From NCBI RefSeq assembly GCF_003331145.1, contig NZ_QLVE01000011.1, positions 1 through 64,000 on the forward strand: a stretch of 64,000 nucleotides of DNA, given 5' to 3'. Origin of the DNA: Exiguobacterium sp. TNDT2. GTDB lineage: Bacteria > Bacillota > Bacilli > Exiguobacteriales > Exiguobacteriaceae. The notes beneath the pieces are model-generated. The model made no database searches, was not told where the DNA came from, and worked only from the letters and a program-made list of their open reading frames with translations. Position numbers and translations under genes: made by a program. Each line of letters opens with the position of its first letter. Positions within the stretch are counted from its first letter, which is position 1. Below, piece by piece: positions 8,352-17,157 of this stretch.

Positions 8352-8447
8352 CTACTCTCTATTCAGATACAGGTGGCGAATAAACAAGCCGAGTGCGACC
8401 GTCATGATGACGGCCGGAATCAGGCCGACGAGCAACAAAGAACCCAT
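8352..8447 (-). CDS. Small single-span membrane peptide downstream of dynA, 31 aa
   Basis: On the minus strand an AGAAAGGA site overlaps the dynA stop and sits eight bases before ATG 8447. The 31-codon frame reads MGSLLLVGLIPAVIMTVALG, then LFIRHLYLNRE, and ends at TAG 8352-8354. It is one hydrophobic helix with a basic C-terminal edge. It starts five bases after the dynA stop, and the terminator follows its own stop at once, so it is the last gene of that transcript. Function unknown: a membrane partner of DynA is an attractive inference but nothing in the sequence proves it. The good ribosome site, coupling and clean hydrophobic profile make it a likely real gene. Confidence 0.7.
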   Translation of the reverse strand: MGSLLLVGLIPAVIMTVALGLFIRHLYLNRE

Positions 8448-8451
8448 GCGT

Positions 8452-11400
8452 TCAGTCCTTTCTGAGCGCAGCGAGGCGCTGTGTCATGTCTTGGAACGAT
8501 TGTCCGTCCGAGAGCACGCTCAATTCACCGGCGACGAGGTCGTTCACTTCACGGTCCCAGTCCTGGCTGAGCGTCGTCTCGAGCGCGGCAAGGTGCGTCG
8601 CCGTCCGTTCGACTTGATGACTTCCGACGCGCGCAAGCTGTTCACGCACCGCCGTCTTCAAGAGGGCGCTCAAGTCGTCGCGCAACTTCGTCCGGCCATC
8701 GCCTTCGAAGAACTGGTTCGCATTCTTATAGTGCTTCAAGACTGGACGGAAAGGGGCCGCCTCGAACGTGATTGGGTCGACGGCGTCGCGGAGCCAATCG
8801 ATGTCGATGTCGTCTTCGAACGACAACGTCGGCAAGAGCGGACGCAGTTTGAGCGTCTCGCGCTCGATCAAGCGTTCCGTCTCCCGTTTCAAGAAGCGCT
8901 CGAGCCGATATTGGAACACTTGCAGCTCCTGATGGATGTCATACGCATACTTGTCGAGCGTGCGGGCGAGGGCGCGCTCCAGGCTCGCTTTCGACCCATC
9001 CACTTCGACCGGGTGGAACGTCTCCTTGACGAAGTCCGACAGCCGGAGGAGCGAGCGGGTCTCGAGGTGGGCGAGCAACTCGTCCGTCTCGCGCTTGAAC
9101 GGGGCTTCGAGCGTCGTGACGTTGAGCCGATTGTCAGACGTGCGCACTTGTTCGAGCTTGTCACGGCGGGCAGCCTTGACGCTCGCATCCGCTTCGGCCT
9201 CGCGGACGACGTCCTCGAACGCGGTGACGAGGGCATGTGCCTCGTCTTTGATGCGGACCGCGTTCGCCTGACGCAAATCGTGGTCGACGAATTGCTCGAG
9301 CTTGGCCGAGAATCGGTCGAACCCGGCATCCGTGCCCTGGATGGCGTTCCGGCTCGAGATCGGCAGCACCGTCGGATGACGGACGCCGAGCTTCGTCAAC
9401 TGGTTCGACACATAATCGGTGACGGCGAGCCGTTCCGCTTCATCCGCCGCCAAATCGGATGCATTGACGAGGAAGAACATGTGATGGTCACCTGTCCCTT
9501 GGACCCGTCCGAGCTGGATGACGAGTTCACGGTCGGCCTCGGTGAAGGCGTGATTGTAATACGTCACAAATAAAACGGCATCGGCGTCGCGCATGTAGCC
9601 GAACTGCACTTCGCTATGACGGTTGAACTGCGAGTCGGCACCCGGCGTGTCGACGAAGATGATGCCACGCTCGGCCCAAGGGGAGTCGATGGCGAGCTCA
9701 ATCTCTTTGACGATACAGCTCTTCTCTTCCTCCGTGACGAACGAGCAGAACGTGTCATAGTCGACCGTCTCCTGGCTACCGAGATAGGACAGGGGAGCGT
9801 TCTTGACCGCATTGACGAACGGGTGATCGAGATGGAGCGCGTCGAGGGACGCCCCGTAACCGTTCAGCTCCGCCTCGAGCTCGGCACGTGTCTTGAAGGT
9901 GATCAACGCACTCTTATTGGCGCGGCCGTTCGGCGGCACGATTTTCGTAATCGACGCCGTCAACGGGTTCGGTGATGTCGGGAGCACCGTCTCACCGAGG
10001 AGCGCGTTCAACGTCGACGACTTGCCGGACGAGAACGCCCCGAAGATGGCGAGCGTGTACGTCTCGGATTCGGCCCGGGCCAGTTTATGACGGAGCGACT
10101 TGACGCGTGACTTGAATAACGGATGTTTTTCTAATATTTCACATACCGCATATTCATATAAAAAATCAAACGACAAAGCAGTTATATCATCCACAAAAAG
10201 CGAGGTCGAGGCAACTTCTTGTTGCTGATGTTCGACTTGTTTCTGCGGCAATTGGTCGGCCGTGACATAGTGACGGGTCTCAAGGTCCGTCAAACGTGAA
10301 TCAGAGAGGTCACGTGTCGTGTAATTGATGAGCTCGTCTCGCTGTTCGGCCAGCTGACGTTGTAGCGCCAACGTGTCGAGCATGTCATATAATTCGTCTT
10401 GCTCGGTCTCAATGGCATGGATTCGGTCTTTACCTTCGGCCTCAAGATACGTTTCGACGGACGTGACCCACGGTTCGGACACTTTCGTCACCCAAGAGGC
10501 GAGAGCCGACTCGATGTCGCGGCTGAATTGAAGCACCGTGTCACCGCTGAGCGATGCGCCGGACTTCACTTGGTCACTGATGAGCGTGCTCGGTGCAGTC
10601 GGTAACGTATCCGGACGGGACAAAATCGCCTCGGGCAGTTTCAAATCGCGGACGATGTCTTCCGCGTACTTGATCAAGTGGGGGCGAAGGTTCGTATCAA
10701 TCAACCGGTTGAATTCCTTGACGGCGATGTCTTCGCGACGCAGCCGTTCCTGGCGCGTCTTGTCTTTTGAGAAGAACAGGCCGACCTTGAACTCCGGCGC
10801 ACAACTCTCGAGATAGTCCCGCAACAGTTCGCGGAACTCGTAGTTCATGATCGGCGCGCTCGCGACAATCGGTGTCTGGTGTTTGAAGAACTCGCGGCGG
10901 AACGCGGTGAGCCATATCGCTTTCTTGTCGAGGCGCTGCAGGCGGGCTTGAATCTCCGTCGGCAGCTTCTCGATGACCGGCAACTCGTTCAGGAGCGCGT
11001 CGTTCGCACGAGTGGACCGGGCGAGCAACGTGTCGACGAGCAAGTCGGCGCGCGCTTCCGAATGTTCCCGCGCGGCGTCGATGACGGTTTGGACGTACGT
11101 CCGGAGGCGTTCGACCTCATTCTCCGGGTGATCGAGCTCACGGAGCGAGATGTAGAACATATCGTCCGGATTGATGGCGTGACGGGTGAAGGCGGTCTCG
11201 AGCGAGCGTTTGAACGTGCTGAATGGAAGCTCTCCTTCATCGTGCTTATCGATTTGGTTGATGATAATCGAGTAGGGACGCCCTTCGGCGCTGAACTGTT
11301 TCATCAGTTTGATGTTTTGTTCGGACTGGACGTGATTGTAGTCCATCATGAAGAACAGATGGTCGGCGAGGAAGAGCGAGCGTTCCGTCGCTTGACGGTG

Positions 11401-11832
11401 CCGTTCATCGGTCGAGTCGATTCCGGGCGTGTCCATGAGGACGACGTCGCTTCCAAACGGGAAGCGGGGCAGGGCGTACTCGACTTCTTTAATCTCTTCG
11501 ATTTTGCAGTAGTCGCTCAAACGGTCGAGCTCATCCGGCGCGAGTCGAATCCAATCTTTATCGTTGACGGCGACGGATGCCCCGATTTCCCCATGTCGAA
11601 GCGTCACGATATTCGCACTCGTCGGAATCGGACTCGTCGGTAACACACCGTCCCCGAGCCAATTGTTGAGAAGTGTCGACTTACCGGCCGAGAAATGACC
11701 ACAGACCGCGATCCAAATCTCGTTTTGTGTCACTTTTCGGAGTGCGGTCTTGGCGAGACGAGCCGACTCGGTCTCAGTTTGTGTGTCAAATACGTCGGTC
11801 AATTGCGCGAGGCGCATGCGTTGTTCGTTCAT
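8452..11832 (-). CDS. dynA: Two-headed bacterial dynamin-like GTPase DynA
   Basis: The product has 1126 residues, close to the roughly 1190 of Bacillus subtilis DynA (YpbR), with two dynamin modules in tandem. Head 1 has a P-loop GHFSAGKST at 45-53, DTPG at 134-137 and NQID at 192-195. Head 2 has GAFSSGKSS at about 597-605, DTPGADSQ some 150 residues later and an NASD base motif. Long helical stalk regions follow each head. In both heads the segment after the P-loop is nearly the same (VLPTSP then a T-rich switch). Known members tether and fuse membranes and help cells withstand membrane stress, phage and pore formers. It heads a short minus-strand unit with the 31-residue peptide. Confidence 0.95.
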   Translation of the reverse strand: MNEQRMRLAQLTDVFDTQTETESARLAKTALRKVTQNEIWIAVCGHFSAGKSTLLNNWLGDGVLPTSPIPTSANIVTLRHGEIGASVAVNDKDWIRLAPDELDRLSDYCKIEEIKEVEYALPRFPFGSDVVLMDTPGIDSTDERHRQATERSLFLADHLFFMMDYNHVQSEQNIKLMKQFSAEGRPYSIIINQIDKHDEGELPFSTFKRSLETAFTRHAINPDDMFYISLRELDHPENEVERLRTYVQTVIDAAREHSEARADLLVDTLLARSTRANDALLNELPVIEKLPTEIQARLQRLDKKAIWLTAFRREFFKHQTPIVASAPIMNYEFRELLRDYLESCAPEFKVGLFFSKDKTRQERLRREDIAVKEFNRLIDTNLRPHLIKYAEDIVRDLKLPEAILSRPDTLPTAPSTLISDQVKSGASLSGDTVLQFSRDIESALASWVTKVSEPWVTSVETYLEAEGKDRIHAIETEQDELYDMLDTLALQRQLAEQRDELINYTTRDLSDSRLTDLETRHYVTADQLPQKQVEHQQQEVASTSLFVDDITALSFDFLYEYAVCEILEKHPLFKSRVKSLRHKLARAESETYTLAIFGAFSSGKSSTLNALLGETVLPTSPNPLTASITKIVPPNGRANKSALITFKTRAELEAELNGYGASLDALHLDHPFVNAVKNAPLSYLGSQETVDYDTFCSFVTEEEKSCIVKEIELAIDSPWAERGIIFVDTPGADSQFNRHSEVQFGYMRDADAVLFVTYYNHAFTEADRELVIQLGRVQGTGDHHMFFLVNASDLAADEAERLAVTDYVSNQLTKLGVRHPTVLPISSRNAIQGTDAGFDRFSAKLEQFVDHDLRQANAVRIKDEAHALVTAFEDVVREAEADASVKAARRDKLEQVRTSDNRLNVTTLEAPFKRETDELLAHLETRSLLRLSDFVKETFHPVEVDGSKASLERALARTLDKYAYDIHQELQVFQYRLERFLKRETERLIERETLKLRPLLPTLSFEDDIDIDWLRDAVDPITFEAAPFRPVLKHYKNANQFFEGDGRTKLRDDLSALLKTAVREQLARVGSHQVERTATHLAALETTLSQDWDREVNDLVAGELSVLSDGQSFQDMTQRLAALRKD

Positions 11833-11849
11833 AAATCCCCATCCCCTAC

Positions 11850-12470
11850 TTATGATTCCGTCGTGATGCCGACGCGATGTCTACGATATGATTTGTTTTC
11901 CCAGGCTTGAATGACGAGATCTGCTACATCGTCACGCGAGATTGGTCCCGAGTTTTGTGTCCCGAGCACGTCAGCTGTGATGACGATGTTCCCGACGGAC
12001 GAGTCTTCAATCAATTGCGTCGGGCAGACGATTGTATAATCGAGCGTCGATGCGTCGAGCAGTTCATACGCCCGGGCGTGATCTTCGGCCGCGGTCGTCA
12101 TCGACCGTTTCGACTCGCGGGTCTCGAAGCGATAGTGATCGGAATCGTGTGCCTGCAAAATGCCGGCCGTCCCGACCGTCAAGATGCGCGTGATCCCAGC
12201 TGTTTGCATCGCTGAGATGATGAGCGGTGTGAAGCGGGACAAGACGTCCTGCTTATCCGTACCGAGCGCCGACATGACGACGTCGGCCGATTTCACCGTT
12301 TCTGCGATGGCATCCGCATCGGTTGCGTCACCGATGATGACCGTGAGACGATCCCTCGGTTCAACCTCGCGACGTGACAAGAGTCGGACGTCGTGGCCGT
12401 CTTTTAACAAACGTTCAAGCAACCGCATCCCCGTGCGGCCGCTCCCTCCAAATAAAGCAATGGTTGACAA
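11850..12470 (-). CDS. NAD(P)-binding atypical SDR protein
   Basis: GGGAGGGG lies five bases before TTG 12470, giving 206 residues starting STIALFGGSGRTGMRLLERLL; a start at 12485 lies inside or before the ribosome site. The GGSGRTG loop is the glycine-rich NAD(P) motif of atypical SDR/NmrA-like proteins. DVRLLSRR supplies the basic residues expected for NADPH. ADVVMSALG and the late TIVCPTQL block complete the fold, and the canonical YxxxK dyad is not evident. Members include flavin/biliverdin-reductase-like and redox-sensor proteins. It ends 17 bases before the dynA start and may be co-transcribed with it. Substrate unknown. Confidence 0.8.
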   Translation of the reverse strand: MSTIALFGGSGRTGMRLLERLLKDGHDVRLLSRREVEPRDRLTVIIGDATDADAIAETVKSADVVMSALGTDKQDVLSRFTPLIISAMQTAGITRILTVGTAGILQAHDSDHYRFETRESKRSMTTAAEDHARAYELLDASTLDYTIVCPTQLIEDSSVGNIVITADVLGTQNSGPISRDDVADLVIQAWENKSYRRHRVGITTES

Positions 12471-12642
12471 GTAAACCCCTCCCAATCAAGATTAAAGAAA
12501 ATATCCAACGCCATCATACCACGGAAGCGCTATCGAAACAGGAGACAACGGCTTGAAGTTGTGAGGTTTCAGGGCAGGGTAAGTGGGATACAAAAAGTTA
12601 AGACGTGTATAAGGGAGGAAGACACTTCGTTGTCGACACCGC

Positions 12643-13734
12643 ATGAGATTTGGAGCTAGAACCATCAAGACCGGGATATCCGTCGCCTTGGTATTGCTCA
12701 TCGCCGAGGCATTTCAATTTCAACAGATTGTCGTACCGGCACTCGCGGCTTCGCTCGCATTATTGCCGTCCGTTTATCAGACGGGTGTCCGGCTATTAGA
12801 AGAACTAAAAGGGAACTTGATCGGGGCTTTGCTCGCCGTCTTCTCATTAATGTTGACGCCGAACCCGACACCGATCGCCATCGGAGTCGTCATCATCATC
12901 GCCATCTCGATCCTTCTCTTTTTGAACCTCGAGTCGACGACCCGGACCGTCATCTTGACGACGATTCTGATTATGGAAGGGGCGAGCCAGTCGGACATGC
13001 CCGTCTGGATGTTCGCCGGTGAACGTTACTTGCTCATCATGATGGGGATCACCGTGGCGCTTGTCGTCAATGCGCTCTTGTTCCCGCCGCGCTATGAGCG
13101 GAAGCTTGAGGACGAGATCGCGACCGTCTCCCAAATGGCCGTCCGCATCGCGCGACTGTTCTCGGAAACAGAGGGAGGACGCTCGTCATTTGAGTCACTC
13201 GATGAGACGAAAAAGAAACATCGAGCCTCAAAGACGACGTACGACTTCTTTGAAGAAGAGATTAAAGCCAACCGCTGGCTCGAGAAGAAGACGCCAATTT
13301 ATCGCCGGGCCGTCTTGAAGTCGAAGATGATTGATACGAACAGTGCCGCTATCCACGTGCTCGACAAGCTGCATGACGATTTTCTGACACTCGAACATCT
13401 ACCACCTCAGCTCGAGGACGAATTGATGCGTCATATGCGGCACTTGCTCAGACGGCATGAGCGTCTATTTTCAGCGTATGAACTCGAGAACGAGCATATC
13501 ATCGACCGGGAAGAAGACCTCATCCATGAGAACTTCGATTTCGCGAAGTTGATGATTGAGAAGATGCGGGATGAAGAGGAAGACCTCATCCTTACCGTCG
13601 TCCCGCTCGTCGCGACGATGACAGATTGGGTCAAGGCAATGAACGAACTCGAACGCTACCTCATCACTGAGATGAAGAAGCACGGGGACAACTTGAAAGT
13701 GGAACCGCGTAAGAAGTGGTTCTTTGAAGACTAA
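12643..13734 (+). CDS. Aromatic-acid-exporter (ArAE/FUSC-like) membrane protein
   Basis: The 363 residues begin FGARTIKTGISVALVLLIAEAF and contain about six membrane helices within the first 150 residues (ALAASLALLPSVYQTG, GNLIGALLAVFSLML, AIGVVIIIAISILLF and LLIMMGITVALVVNALLF). That is the layout of Bacillus YqjA/YgaE-type ArAE_1 proteins. The remaining 210 residues are a charged, helical cytoplasmic domain rich in Glu, Lys and Arg, ending before a terminator. Relatives export aromatic acids or affect membrane homeostasis; the substrate here is unknown. The ribosome site (AGGGAGGAAG) is about 24 bases upstream, unusually far, so the start is less certain than the fold. Confidence 0.8.
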   Translation: MRFGARTIKTGISVALVLLIAEAFQFQQIVVPALAASLALLPSVYQTGVRLLEELKGNLIGALLAVFSLMLTPNPTPIAIGVVIIIAISILLFLNLESTTRTVILTTILIMEGASQSDMPVWMFAGERYLLIMMGITVALVVNALLFPPRYERKLEDEIATVSQMAVRIARLFSETEGGRSSFESLDETKKKHRASKTTYDFFEEEIKANRWLEKKTPIYRRAVLKSKMIDTNSAAIHVLDKLHDDFLTLEHLPPQLEDELMRHMRHLLRRHERLFSAYELENEHIIDREEDLIHENFDFAKLMIEKMRDEEEDLILTVVPLVATMTDWVKAMNELERYLITEMKKHGDNLKVEPRKKWFFED

Positions 13735-13740
13735 CAAATC

Positions 13741-13771
13741 GCCAAGTCGCAGAAGCGGCTTGGCTTTTTTT
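13741..13771 (+). terminator. Intrinsic terminator
   Basis: GCCAAGTCGC pairs with GCGGCTTGGC (one T-G pair) across an AGAA loop and is followed by seven T residues. It ends the exporter-like gene. Confidence 0.85.
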
Positions 13772-13851
13772 ATGGAGCGAAAAGGAATACCGGAAGTTGT
13801 CGCTGAATGTATGAGAGGCGTGCAGTAATGAGGGAGGTATGAGGTATCAGC

Positions 13852-14277
13852 ATGATGAATAAGAAAGTAAGTATAGGCTTTGTTATTCTTTTATTTGTAA
13901 TTTGGATGGTTGTCTCATTGACCCTACCGCCCAAGCTTATTGCGAGTTCAAGTGACGGGAAGTTTGATGCGGTTTATACGGTTTCTCATTCCTTAAAAGA
14001 GACGTGGGCGGGTCAGGTGGAATGGGAGGAGTCAGACGGTGTCATCGTCAATCTATCTTTTTATGAGAACGACATCCAACTGACGGGGGATATTATGACC
14101 CATCCAATTGAGATGGATCAAAGCAACTCGTATGAATTTGCATTTTTAGGTGCTGAACCGAATCCGACCAGTGTCTACACGCTACGAATTTCTGTAGAAG
14201 AAGAAGGGAAAACTCATGAGGAAATTCTGACGTTCAAACCAAGAAAACGTCTCTTTGTCCTACCCGCACTTGACTGA
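13852..14277 (+). CDS. Membrane-anchored hypothetical protein, 141 aa
   Basis: GAGGT precedes ATG 13852 by six bases. Residues 5-27 (VSIGFVILLFVIWMVVSLTL) form one membrane anchor or uncleaved signal. The remaining 110 residues are an extracytoplasmic beta-rich domain with alternating strands (KFDAVYTVSH, GVIVNLSFYEND, VYTLRISVEEEG), possibly immunoglobulin-like. There is no lipobox, metal motif or enzyme signature. The codon pattern is slightly more AT-rich than neighbouring metabolic genes. The family is not recognised. It is followed 26 bases later by the broken WGR gene. Confidence 0.7.
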   Translation: MMNKKVSIGFVILLFVIWMVVSLTLPPKLIASSSDGKFDAVYTVSHSLKETWAGQVEWEESDGVIVNLSFYENDIQLTGDIMTHPIEMDQSNSYEFAFLGAEPNPTSVYTLRISVEEEGKTHEEILTFKPRKRLFVLPALD

Positions 14278-14303
14278 ACTCATATATCATTCTGGAGGTT
14301 TTG

Positions 14304-14819
14304 ATGAAAACGTACCTACAACACACCAAGAAGTTTTGGAACATCCGCGTCGGTTCCGACGAGTTCGCCGTCCATTACGGAAAACTCGGGACGATTGGTA
14401 AAGTTCAAATTAAGTATTTTGAATCCGACGGTATCTGCCGCAAAGAAGCGGACAAGCTGATTCGTCAGAAACTCCGGAAAGGGTACGTCGAGACCGATAC
14501 CGATTGATACGACTTGATTTATGTCGACGACCCGGAAGTCGGACCGAACCGACTCACGACACAGCCTCGGTTCAATGCTCACTTCCAAGATGACTATTAT
14601 TTGGACTGCAAGGATGAATATAGTCGATTCGGGAGCGATGAAGGTGTCGACGTGCTCGTGATGTTCGAGGACGCAATCCGAAAAGACCGGAACATCGACT
14701 TCCTCGTCGGTGCGTACGACATCGTTTCAGGCTGGATGGAGCGGGATGTATCGAGCCCTGACGACTGGGCGACATATGGCAAGTCGAATCAGAAGACAGA
14801 CCGCGGTTTGAATCGATGA
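14304..14819 (+). pseudogene. WGR-domain gene interrupted by an in-frame TGA
   Basis: TGGAGG six bases before ATG 14304 sets the start. The first 67 codons read KTYLQHTKKFWNIRVGSDEF, then AVHYGKLGTIGKVQIKYFES and EADKLIRQKLRKGYVE, a typical WGR domain. TGA at 14505-14507 stops it, and the same frame continues with YDLIYVDDPEVGPNRLTTQP and FGSDEGVDVLVMFED to 14819. A single TGG to TGA change at a probable tryptophan explains the break. WGR domains occur in DNA-repair and regulatory proteins and in small stand-alone bacterial proteins of unknown role. The second half has no separate ribosome site. Total intact length would be about 171 residues. Confidence 0.8.
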
Positions 14820-14851
14820 GCTTGCAGTTGAACAGTTTCCCGACCTCAATT

Positions 14852-14878
14852 TGAAACTTTTTTAGGGAGTGCGCCGTA
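14852..14878 (+). promoter_or_regulatory. Candidate sigma-W (ECF) promoter of ydbST
   Basis: TGAAAC at 14852-14857 and CGTA (within CGTATA) at 14875-14878 are separated by 17 bases. This matches the ECF sigma-W consensus TGAAAC-N16/17-CGTA known from Bacillus subtilis, where ydbST belongs to the sigma-W regulon. It lies about 50 bases before the ydbS start. Confidence 0.65.
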
Positions 14879-14928
14879 TACTAGAGGTAGAACGGACACA
14901 TGCTCCGAATCGTTAGGGGGAAACACCA

Positions 14929-15438
14929 ATGTCAGACATAGAAACAACACCGATATCATTCAGTGGCACACTGCCGATCGAGGCCCGTACCGTCTTCCGA
15001 CTGTCGAGCGCCATCTTTTATCTCATCGGCCTCGTCATTACAGGAGGGCTCGTCGCAGCCGCGCTTTATTTTGACTGGCCGACATGGCTTCAATATACGA
15101 TGTACGCCTTACTCGCTATCGACCTCATCTATAGTGTGATCGATATCGTCGTCTTCCAAAAATGGAAGCAAGAACGGTTCACGTATGATGTAAAGCCGCT
15201 CGAGATTCGTTTGCATCACGGCATCATCACGACGCACGATGTGTTGATCCCGATGACGAAAGTACAATACGTCCACGCCCAGCAAGGCCCACTCTTACGA
15301 AAATATGGCCTGCAGACAATTACCATCGGGACGGCCGCCGGATCGCATGACATTTATGCGATTGAGGAGTCGTTCGCGAAGACGCTTCGTGAACAGATTG
15401 CGGTCTACGCTCGCATCGAGGAGGAGGATGTCGTATGA
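14929..15438 (+). CDS. ydbS: Bacterial PH-domain membrane protein YdbS
   Basis: This 169-residue protein follows an AGGGGGA-like ribosome site. Two adjacent membrane helices lie at about 30-52 and 59-78. A bPH2 domain follows: RFTYDVKPLEIRLHHGIITT, then VLIPMTKVQYVHAQQGPLLR and GLQTITIGTAAGSHDIYAI. It overlaps the next gene by four bases (ATGA), so the two are translated together. In Bacillus the YdbS/YdbT pair is induced through sigma-W by envelope stress and contributes to resistance against some peptide antibiotics; the molecular activity is not known. The sigma-W-like promoter just upstream supports the assignment. Confidence 0.88.
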   Translation: MSDIETTPISFSGTLPIEARTVFRLSSAIFYLIGLVITGGLVAAALYFDWPTWLQYTMYALLAIDLIYSVIDIVVFQKWKQERFTYDVKPLEIRLHHGIITTHDVLIPMTKVQYVHAQQGPLLRKYGLQTITIGTAAGSHDIYAIEESFAKTLREQIAVYARIEEEDVV

Positions 15439-16937
15439 CGGAAGCCGCCCTCACGTGGCATCGGCTGCCGAGTCGCGTCTTACTGTTACGGGTATTAGAG
15501 GTCATCAAGTCGTTCGCCATCCCACTCGTGTTATTGTTCGTCGTCAACAACGATTGGGAGTCCACGTTCGGCATCATTTTACGGGTCGGAATCCTGCTCT
15601 TCCTCGGGCTCGATGTCCTGCAGAAGTTCTTCGGCTGGCTCAACTTCCGGTATGCGCTCGATGAGAAGACGGTATATATCATCGATGGCAATTGGATCAA
15701 AAAAGAGAAGTCGCTTCCGCTCTATAAGATTCAAAGTGTCCATTCGAACAGCCCGTTCTTGTACCGGTTGCTCGGGGTCGTCGAATTGACGTTCGACACG
15801 AACGCGAACAGTGACGACGCCTCGTTCAAACTGGCCGGCGTCTTCCCGAACGAGGCGAAGCGGCTCGAGGACATCCTTGACCAGGTCCGTCACCGCAAGA
15901 CCGAGACCGACATACCGGTAGAAGGGGAGACGGACGGGACAGTTGCACCGGTGGCAATTGAAAAACCGTCGAGCCGTTTGTTGTACGCGCTCTCAACTCG
16001 GGAGATCATCATCGCCTCGCTGACGTCTCTGTCGGTGTTCGCCATCTTCCCGGTCGCATCGACGATCATCTCGTCGATTGATGACTTCATCAATCTCGAC
16101 GGGACGTTCGATACGATTGGGGATTGGGTCGTCCATGCGTCAATCATCGCCATCGGTGTACTCGTCTTAGCAGTCTTGATCTTGTCGATTGTCATCGGTA
16201 TGGTTATCAATTTCTTGAAGTACGGGAATTTCCGACTCGAACGACGCGGCGACCGCATTCGCGTTGAGAAGGGATTGCTTAACCGTTCCGCCAAAGAGAT
16301 TCCGTACGAGAAGATTCAAGCGGTCCGGGTCAAAGAGACGTTCATCCGGCGCTGGTTCAATATCGTCGGTGTCGAACTCGTCGCAGCAGGGACGATGGAT
16401 GAGTTGAAGAATGAGTCGTCGACGATTCTTCCGTTCGTGAAACGGGAGCGGGCGATGAATGTGTTGGACGAGCACTTCGACCAGTTCGTCTGGTCTGACA
16501 CGCTGTATCGTTTGCCGAAGCGTTCCCTCTGGGTCAAACTGCTACGCATCAGCTGGGTCGGACTTATCGTCTCGGGTGTCGTGCTGTATTTCTTCCGCGA
16601 TTACGCTTGGTGGCTCATTCTGCTGTGGGCCATCATCATCGCCGGCCGCCTGTTGAGCTATATGACGACACGCTACGCCCGGAACGGTCGCTTCATCGAA
16701 TTACGGACCGGTGCCTTCAACGTCACGTCGTTCTTGACGGACAAGCCGCGAATCGAACAGATTCAAGTGACACAGACGCCGCTTCAACGCCGTTTCAATG
16801 TATGTAACGTTCTGTTCTCGACGCGTGGTGTCTTATCGAATGAAATGATCGAGGACATCCCGAAACAAGAGGCGGACGCAATGCTGAAGTGGTTCTCCCG
16901 CTATACGATAGAGGAAGATATGAAAACACCGGGCTAA
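15435..16937 (+). CDS. ydbT: Bacterial PH-domain membrane protein YdbT
   Basis: The product has 500 residues, the usual length of YdbT. Three bPH2 domains are separated by pairs of membrane helices. The first helices lie at about 16-60; domain 1 reads NFRYALDEKTVYIIDGNWIK and KIQSVHSNSPFLYRLLG; domain 2 reads RLERRGDRIRVEKGLLNRSA and KIQAVRVKETFIRRWF; domain 3 contains ELRTGAFNVTS and IEQIQVTQTPLQRRFNV. Further helix pairs lie near 195-265 and 370-410. The repeated KIQxV-N-Q/R-LLRRxxG motif is diagnostic. It is co-translated with ydbS and ends in a terminator that includes its stop codon. Confidence 0.9.
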   Translation: MTEAALTWHRLPSRVLLLRVLEVIKSFAIPLVLLFVVNNDWESTFGIILRVGILLFLGLDVLQKFFGWLNFRYALDEKTVYIIDGNWIKKEKSLPLYKIQSVHSNSPFLYRLLGVVELTFDTNANSDDASFKLAGVFPNEAKRLEDILDQVRHRKTETDIPVEGETDGTVAPVAIEKPSSRLLYALSTREIIIASLTSLSVFAIFPVASTIISSIDDFINLDGTFDTIGDWVVHASIIAIGVLVLAVLILSIVIGMVINFLKYGNFRLERRGDRIRVEKGLLNRSAKEIPYEKIQAVRVKETFIRRWFNIVGVELVAAGTMDELKNESSTILPFVKRERAMNVLDEHFDQFVWSDTLYRLPKRSLWVKLLRISWVGLIVSGVVLYFFRDYAWWLILLWAIIIAGRLLSYMTTRYARNGRFIELRTGAFNVTSFLTDKPRIEQIQVTQTPLQRRFNVCNVLFSTRGVLSNEMIEDIPKQEADAMLKWFSRYTIEEDMKTPG

Positions 16938-16955
16938 AATCGCCCGGTGTTTGTT
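16925..16955 (+). terminator. Terminator of ydbST
   Basis: AACACCGGGC pairs with GCCCGGTGTT around a TAAAATC loop, followed by TGTT. The ydbT stop codon lies in the loop. Confidence 0.8.
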
Positions 16956-17014
16956 CGTCACGTCAACTTCACCATTTTCGTGTTTCTGTTACTGAAAAAT
17001 GCGTTCAAGTATGG

Positions 17015-17157
17015 TATGATGCAAGTAGAAAGAGACCGGTGCTGGACACACCGGCCTCTGGCGTACAGGTTACCACTTTAAGAGTGGCCCAGCCGCCACA
17101 ATGGTTAGTGAATCAGAAAGTGACCCATCTCATTGCGCCGAGGGGGTCATTTTTTTG
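17015..17157 (+). ncRNA. Candidate antisense antitoxin RNA of a type I toxin-antitoxin locus
   Basis: An extended -10 element (TGG then TATGAT at 17015-17020) predicts a start near 17027. The predicted RNA of about 130 nt has three hairpins: ACCGGTG/CACCGG near 17034-17056; a CCACT/AGTGG stem at 17073-17087 inside a GGCG/CGCC outer stem; and a terminator in which TGACCC (17121-17126) pairs with GGGTCA (17144-17149) before seven T residues. No good open frame lies on it. It converges on the hydrophobic peptide gene on the other strand and overlaps that gene's stop codon. This is the usual geometry of Fst/TxpA-type antitoxin RNAs. Expression is unproven. Confidence 0.55.

Noticed and set aside
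8320-9573. Long open frame on the plus strand opposite dynA (417 codons)
   Set aside because: It has no ribosome site, an Arg/Glu-rich antisense composition and lies wholly opposite the clear dynamin gene.
2957-14507. TGA recoding (Trp or selenocysteine) to explain two interrupted genes
   Set aside because: TGA ends many intact genes here, TGG is used normally for Trp, and no SECIS-like hairpin follows either TGA. Mutation or base-call error is simpler.
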